Made by a program: the position numbers and the translations under genes
The notes under the pieces: model-generated
What the model saw: the letters and a program-made list of their open reading frames with translations, nothing else
The model's database searches: none
Told to the model about the DNA's origin: nothing
Part shown: positions 60,034 through 64,000 of the stretch, in pieces
Layout of the letters: each line of letters opens with the position of its first letter
Numbering within the stretch: the stretch's first letter is position 1
Source of the DNA: Planococcus beigongshangi
GTDB lineage: Bacteria; Bacillota; Bacilli; Bacillales_A; Planococcaceae
Direction: 5' to 3'
Assembly (NCBI RefSeq): GCF_016820495.1
Contig: NZ_JADHDU010000001.1
Location: forward strand, 60,256 to 124,255
Length of the DNA: 64,000 nucleotides

Positions 60034-60762
60034 ATGCGGATTTATGCACACAGGGGCTGTTCAGGCACGTATCCGGAAAACACGCTGGCAGCTTTGAAAG
60101 CTGCGGCGGAATTGCCGGTAACGGGAGTCGAATTTGATGTTCATCTGACGAAAGACGGAGAAGCCGTGGTCATTCATGATGAGAAAGTCGATCGCACAAC
60201 GGATGGAACGGGCTATGTGAAGGATATGACATTAAGCGAAATCAGGAAACTGGACGCAGGCTCCTGGTTTTCGGAAAAATTTGCGGGAGAACAGATTCCG
60301 ACATTGGATGAAGTATTCGATATCTTCCAGGACACGGATCACCGGCTGAATATCGAGTTGAAAACGGATATTTTCCCTTATGAAGGACTGGTCGACAAAG
60401 TGCTCGCTAAAGCGGAAAAACGGGGATTATCAGATCGGATTCTTATTTCTTCTTTTAATCATGAAGATGTACAGGCTGTCAGCCACAAAAAAACAGTGGA
60501 AGCTGCCATTTTGACTTTGGATGTCTATGTCGACGTCTATGATTATGCGCGAGTGGTCGGCACGAACCGAATCCATATGTCATTGCCTGCAGCATTTCGC
60601 AGGATGGCGACCGATGCGCTCCGCAAAGGCGCCATCGTCTACGTCTATACGGTAAACGAACTTGACTATGTCCGCCAATTGCAGCAGATTGGCATACACG
60701 GCATTTTCACGGATTTCCCGGAAAGAATGCTGGCAGAATTGAAAAGTGGATCGGATCAATAA
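60034..60762 (+). CDS. Glycerophosphodiester phosphodiesterase
   Basis: Hydrolyses glycerophosphodiesters to glycerol 3-phosphate and an alcohol. The 242 residues have the GDPD signature: AHRGCSGTYPENTLAA (catalytic HRG, ENT), GVEFDVHLTKDGEAVVIHDEKVDRTTDG with the metal Glu/Asp pair and second His, and a C-terminal VYVYTVNELD...GIHGIFTDFPERM. No signal peptide, so it is cytosolic (UgpQ-like). The ATG at 60034 follows AGGAGGGG ten bases after kynA; the two are probably one operon. Confidence 0.92.
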   Translation: MRIYAHRGCSGTYPENTLAALKAAAELPVTGVEFDVHLTKDGEAVVIHDEKVDRTTDGTGYVKDMTLSEIRKLDAGSWFSEKFAGEQIPTLDEVFDIFQDTDHRLNIELKTDIFPYEGLVDKVLAKAEKRGLSDRILISSFNHEDVQAVSHKKTVEAAILTLDVYVDVYDYARVVGTNRIHMSLPAAFRRMATDALRKGAIVYVYTVNELDYVRQLQQIGIHGIFTDFPERMLAELKSGSDQ

Positions 60763-60771
60763 AACATGAGA

Positions 60772-60815
60772 AAAAGACGCCGGCGTCCGCCGGCGTCCGC
60801 CGGCGTCTTTCTTTT
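60772..60815 (+). terminator. Terminator with internal triplicated GCCGGCGTCC motif
   Basis: AAAAAGACGCCGGCG and CGCCGGCGTCTTT form the stem; the middle contains a further CGCCGGCG copy, so alternative hairpins are possible. A family A fragment (ATGGACGCTTGCACTTTTC) follows to 60846. Confidence 0.85.
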
Positions 60816-60847
60816 GTCCAGGTTAGATGGACGCTTGCACTTTTCTA

Positions 60848-61867
60848 TTACCATTTCGCATAATGTTCTTCGATCGACCCGAGCAACTGGGAGATTTTCA
60901 GTTTTTTGCCGTCAGCGTAACGCACATAGCCGTTATAATAGCCGAAAAGCTGATGTACTTCCGATTTCACTAATTTCAAATCGCTTTTGGAAACGCGTTC
61001 GAAAAAAGGGATGAATTCCAACTTCACATCATCAGAAAATTTAGTGGTGATCTGCCAGGGCTCTTTAAAGTCTTGATCGTTATACTGAAACAGCACATCT
61101 TCGTGGATTTTATGCATTTTACCGTCCACGAAAAAAGCATTCTCCGTCATGCCGGTGCCATCCGTCCATTTACCGCCGAAATTCAATCCGATCGTTTGAT
61201 CATCAGAACGCTGCGACGCCATACCCCAGTTCCAGGTGGATTCGCGCGGCCAGACACCGCGGCCTGTATCCAGGACGGCGAAACTTTCCACCGGTTCAAA
61301 TGTGTAATGCTGCGGACCGATCTTCACGCTGCCTGAAGCGGGGAGGGAAAGGTGTTTCCCGGTAAATTGGAATGTCTTCCGGTTCCAAGGGATGACCACA
61401 TTCAGGGAATCGTGATTTTCGGGATGGGTGATATCCAGTTCGGCACTCAATTTTTCACCGTCAAAATCATCAACCTGGACATTGATCCGTGTGGATTTCC
61501 GGTCATGTAAAAATTCGATATCCATGTCAGGGTGATTGAATCTGCACGTGTCCATCGAATCGTCGGCCATCCCATTTTTTCTAGGAATGGGAACGACAAC
61601 GGTCTTTTCATAAAATCGCTGGGTTTCGTAATTCAGGAAATAAACAAAACATACGGTTGCATAATCCAAGTGGCTGATGGTGGCGGAAAACATGATTTCC
61701 TCTCCAAATACACACCAATAATTCCATTTTTTCTTGCGCATGAAATTTCCCTTAAGGTTGCTTACTATAAGCGGCTTGCGCGCGAAACCGATGGCTTCCG
61801 GATTCAATTGGCCTTTTGCATCACACAGTTCCACTTTTTTATGGATTTCACGTTCAACATGTTGCAT
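60848..61867 (-). CDS. DUF2804 family protein
   Basis: A 339-residue soluble beta-rich protein matching DUF2804. Diagnostic stretches are NYWCVFGEEIMFSATISHLDYA (about residue 50), FTGKHLSLPASGSVKIG, and GRGVWPRESTWNWGMASQ with RTIGLNFGGKWTDGTGMTENAFFVDG-like sequence. Function unknown; the family has a lipocalin-like feel, as in hydroxyneurosporene-synthase relatives. The start at 61867 follows GAGGTGGAG. Monocistronic as far as can be seen. Confidence 0.82.
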   Translation of the reverse strand: MQHVEREIHKKVELCDAKGQLNPEAIGFARKPLIVSNLKGNFMRKKKWNYWCVFGEEIMFSATISHLDYATVCFVYFLNYETQRFYEKTVVVPIPRKNGMADDSMDTCRFNHPDMDIEFLHDRKSTRINVQVDDFDGEKLSAELDITHPENHDSLNVVIPWNRKTFQFTGKHLSLPASGSVKIGPQHYTFEPVESFAVLDTGRGVWPRESTWNWGMASQRSDDQTIGLNFGGKWTDGTGMTENAFFVDGKMHKIHEDVLFQYNDQDFKEPWQITTKFSDDVKLEFIPFFERVSKSDLKLVKSEVHQLFGYYNGYVRYADGKKLKISQLLGSIEEHYAKW

Positions 61868-61948
61868 TAAACTCCACCTCACCGTCATTCTGCTTCTATT
61901 GTAGCAGAAGAAACGGGGGATATCTCTTTTGGCAATCCCGGGTTCCGC

Positions 61949-62806
61949 TTATTCCTGCGAGCTTCTTCTCCACATCAGGGCAAGCGTGCCTTCACCGGCA
62001 TGAACGGCCAGAGATGAACTCAAATCGCCGATCAGAACCTGTGCGTCGGGTATGACTTTCAGCACTTCGCGTTTTAAGCTTTCCGCTTCTTCAGGTGAAT
62101 TTGCATGCATGATCTGGAATTGGTCTATCCCGAATTCCTGATAATCTTCTGCGGCATGGTCAATCAGGTATTTCACCGCTTTCTTATGGGAACGGACTTT
62201 ATCGATCGGTTTTAATTCGCCTTCCGGTGAGATCTGGACGATCGGTTTGACCTGCAGAAGACTGCCGATGTAGTATTGCGCTCCGCTCATGCGGCCGCCT
62301 TTATACAATTGGGTAAGATTGCCGATCAGGATGTAATTGCGGAAATTGACCGTTTCCTGTTCCAGTTTTTTAGCGATCTCTTCAGCAGCAAGCCCTTGTG
62401 CTTCAAGTTCCATGCCGCGTTCCATTAAACCGGTCAATCCATAAGACAGCGCATATGAATCGACTGCATATACTTTGAAGCCGGACATGTCAGCGCCGGC
62501 AGTGGAGGAGGCGATGGTGCCGCTCATTTTCGCAGAAGCGTGGACTGCGATGGCACAGTCGTATTCTTCTTTCAATTTTTCATAGAGCTCGGCAAATTTG
62601 CCGGCGGAAGGCTGGGAAGTTTTCGGGAATTCAGGTGCTGCTTTGATGCGCTCGTAAAGTTGGGCCTGTGTCAGGTCGACGCCGTCAATAAATTCTTCGG
62701 AACCAAAATGGATATTCAATGGCACCACATAGACGTCTGGATGCGCTTTCATTTCCTCGGTTACGAAACCAGTGGTATCGATTACCCATGCTATCGGCTT
62801 TTTCAT
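61949..62806 (-). CDS. DegV family fatty-acid-binding protein
   Basis: A 285-residue protein of the DegV/FakB type, which presents fatty acids to the FakA kinase. The two-domain layout is visible: N-terminal IAWVIDTTGFV..., PLNIHFGSEEFIDGVDLT, PKTSQPSAGKFAELYEKL with the lipid-contacting TSQPS; then VDSYALSYGLTG and the C-terminal HAGEGTLALMW. B. subtilis has several DegV paralogs; no fakA is nearby. Start at 62806 with AGGATG upstream. Confidence 0.9.
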   Translation of the reverse strand: MKKPIAWVIDTTGFVTEEMKAHPDVYVVPLNIHFGSEEFIDGVDLTQAQLYERIKAAPEFPKTSQPSAGKFAELYEKLKEEYDCAIAVHASAKMSGTIASSTAGADMSGFKVYAVDSYALSYGLTGLMERGMELEAQGLAAEEIAKKLEQETVNFRNYILIGNLTQLYKGGRMSGAQYYIGSLLQVKPIVQISPEGELKPIDKVRSHKKAVKYLIDHAAEDYQEFGIDQFQIMHANSPEEAESLKREVLKVIPDAQVLIGDLSSSLAVHAGEGTLALMWRRSSQE

Positions 62807-62915
62807 TATCCAACATCCTATCTTTTTAATTTTTCGAATAATAAAACTATACCATGAATAATTTTATGCGGATAGGGTCTCGGCTTATTTTCAGGGGTTT
62901 CTTCAAGTTTTTGCG

Positions 62916-63482
62916 TCAACTCTTGCTGAAGCGTCTAACATAGGATTCTTCAATATCAAAACGGTGCTTAATCACGATAATAATTATTGCTGCAATCAGC
63001 GGCCACACCACCGGCATGACCTGCAGGACAGCTGCCATAACGATAAATGCGGTAAATGCGCTCAACATACATAGGGTGGCGCTTCTGAATAATGGATAAA
63101 ATGCGATGAACAAGACAAACATGGCCAGAAAAAGTTCAGGTGTTAAAAAGAAGGTGACACCGATGAACACAGCGATGCCCTTGCCGCCGCGACCGCGCAG
63201 CCAGAAAGGGAATATGTGGCCGATGACAGCCAATAAACCCGAAAAGGCAATCGCCCATAATGGAAAATCAAAATAAAATCCGATAAAAACAAGGGCAGCC
63301 CCTTTACCTGCGTCTCCAAGGAAAGTGAGGATGAACGCGAGCTTTCCGATAACGGCGCCTGCGTTGCGGGCCCCCAGGTTGCCGCTCCGTTCCTTGGTCA
63401 GGTCGACGCCTTTCCATTTGCCGACAAGCCAGGCGGTCAAAATGTTGCCGATTAAATAAGAAAAAAGAAAATAAATAAACAT
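62916..63482 (-). CDS. PlsY-type glycerol-3-phosphate acyltransferase paralog
   Basis: A 188-residue membrane protein with five or six helices. The PlsY motifs are close to canonical: ERSGNLGARNAG (motif 1, residues 31-42), GHIFPFWLRGRGGKGIA (motif 2) and a shortened third near HRFDIEESYVRRF. It catalyses transfer from acyl phosphate to glycerol 3-phosphate if active. It differs strongly from the other PlsY-like protein at 20096. The ATG at 63482 follows GGAGGCCG. It sits next to the degV gene, which also concerns fatty acid use. Confidence 0.84.
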   Translation of the reverse strand: MFIYFLFSYLIGNILTAWLVGKWKGVDLTKERSGNLGARNAGAVIGKLAFILTFLGDAGKGAALVFIGFYFDFPLWAIAFSGLLAVIGHIFPFWLRGRGGKGIAVFIGVTFFLTPELFLAMFVLFIAFYPLFRSATLCMLSAFTAFIVMAAVLQVMPVVWPLIAAIIIIVIKHRFDIEESYVRRFSKS

Positions 63483-63547
63483 GTTTCGGCCTCCGTTGGA
63501 TGTATCTTTTTCTGACGAACTGAATTGAAGTGCTATTTTTATAACCG

Positions 63548-63990
63548 CTTAATTCCGCAAAACCGCTTGCTTTCCAAAAACCGTGCTCCTGTATTTGTAT
63601 CGCTAACGCTAGCTTCGTCGCAAAGCGCAGGCCGAAAAAATCTGGCCGCGCCTGGCTGCTTGCGCTGAGCTAACCCGGTCTCGCTCCGCTTCACCCGGGT
63701 GGATTTCAGCCCTTCGCCGGGTCGCCTGGGAGTCTGCGCGGTTTTGCTCCATACCGCGGGAATCCTTCTATAAATGCAATAGACGTTAAAGAAGCCCACT
63801 CGGACATTTCGTCCGAGTGGATGCTCAAGACGACATTAAAATTTGAGCAGGCAGCTGGTGCTTCACATTCTCTGCAGAAGGCGCCCCAGCGTAGGAGCGC
63901 CTCTGGACCGGCTGGAGCAATAAGACGAGTGTTCTTCCCGGCTTATTGTGGAAAGTTGGTCCTAAGCGACGGAGCGGCATTTCAACTATT
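63548..63990 (+). mobile_element. Family B repeat, long composite copy at the window edge
   Basis: Contains TTCCGCAAAACCGC, CTGCTTGCGCTGAGCTAACC, GGGTCGCCTGGGAGTC, a GGTTTTGCTCCATA block, an ACTCGGAC..GTCCGAGT hairpin, and AATAAGACGAGTGTTCTTCCC with GGCTTATTG, in the same order as at 38795. Clear terminal inverted repeats are not seen, so this is a diverged copy or extends past the window end. It also contains a GCTAGCTTCGTCGCAAAG block shared with the family A array near 57.1 kb. Nothing coding is supported here. Confidence 0.75.
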
Positions 63991-64000
63991 AATCTGAATT

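Noticed and set aside
1..64000. CRISPR arrays, tRNA and rRNA genes
   Set aside because: No regularly spaced short repeats with unique spacers were seen; the only tandem array (57 kb) has no spacers. No tRNA or rRNA sequence was recognised.

Overview
The window is about 64 kb of chromosome from a low-to-mid GC Gram-positive bacterium (Bacillota). The gene set, the strong AGGAGG-type ribosome binding sites, the frequent TTG/GTG starts, the sigma-B-type promoters, the SAM-I riboswitch, the CcpA-type cre site and the intergenic repeat families all fit the Bacillales, most likely Planococcaceae (Planococcus or a relative). That placement is inference from gene content; there is no rRNA in the window. 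I see no tRNA, rRNA, CRISPR array, prophage or transposase gene.

Layout. 0-12.5 kb: the 3' end of hslO, an esterase, glutaminase, then a general-stress block (large catalase, two related YflT/YsnF-type proteins, a disordered acidic protein, a release-factor-like protein). Four of these genes carry good sigma-B promoter matches. They are interleaved with ywbE, a UvrD-like helicase and an MFS pump. 12.5-20.7 kb: an orphan FhuF-like iron reductase with a possible Fur box, the nitric-oxide module hmp/nsrR with its operator, a PPOX-type stress protein, a drug/metabolite transporter, a V4R-STAS protein, peptidase T and a PlsY paralog. 20.8-23.4 kb: SAM riboswitch plus metY-metX. 23.5-30 kb: a small excisionase-type protein, another DMT transporter, a two-component system with an unlisted small membrane ORF wedged between regulator and kinase, and a TM-helix-repeat channel-like protein. 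30-33.5 kb: a complete LiaIH-FSR-type envelope stress operon with an internal attenuator-like hairpin.

33.6-39.2 kb: metallophosphoesterase, DedA protein, hydroxyacid dehydrogenase, then a segment with trhO, a 43-residue zinc-ribbon ORF and a TipAL-like regulator. This segment is flanked by two oppositely oriented MITE-like elements sharing terminal inverted repeats. 39.3-43.2 kb: a probable lysine catabolic operon (aldehyde dehydrogenase, lysine 6-dehydrogenase, glutaryl-CoA-type dehydrogenase) with a cre site just upstream. 43.3-52.8 kb: lipid kinase, AlaX, secreted beta-propeller protein, zinc alcohol dehydrogenase, a two-gene ThrE-type exporter and a PAS-degenerate GGDEF-EAL protein. 52.9-57.6 kb: a heterodimeric ABC exporter preceded by a possible 14-codon leader peptide and followed by a tandem array of about six cruciform-forming repeat units. 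57.6-64 kb: GNAT protein, YusW-like lipoprotein, tryptophan 2,3-dioxygenase with a glycerophosphodiesterase, DUF2804 protein, DegV protein, a second PlsY paralog and another large repeat.

Most gene functions are ordinary. The best candidates for something new are the small overlapping ORFs (25555-25704 and 37710-37841), the ABC-exporter leader, the sigma-B-linked release-factor-like protein, the cruciform repeat array and the MITE-like elements.
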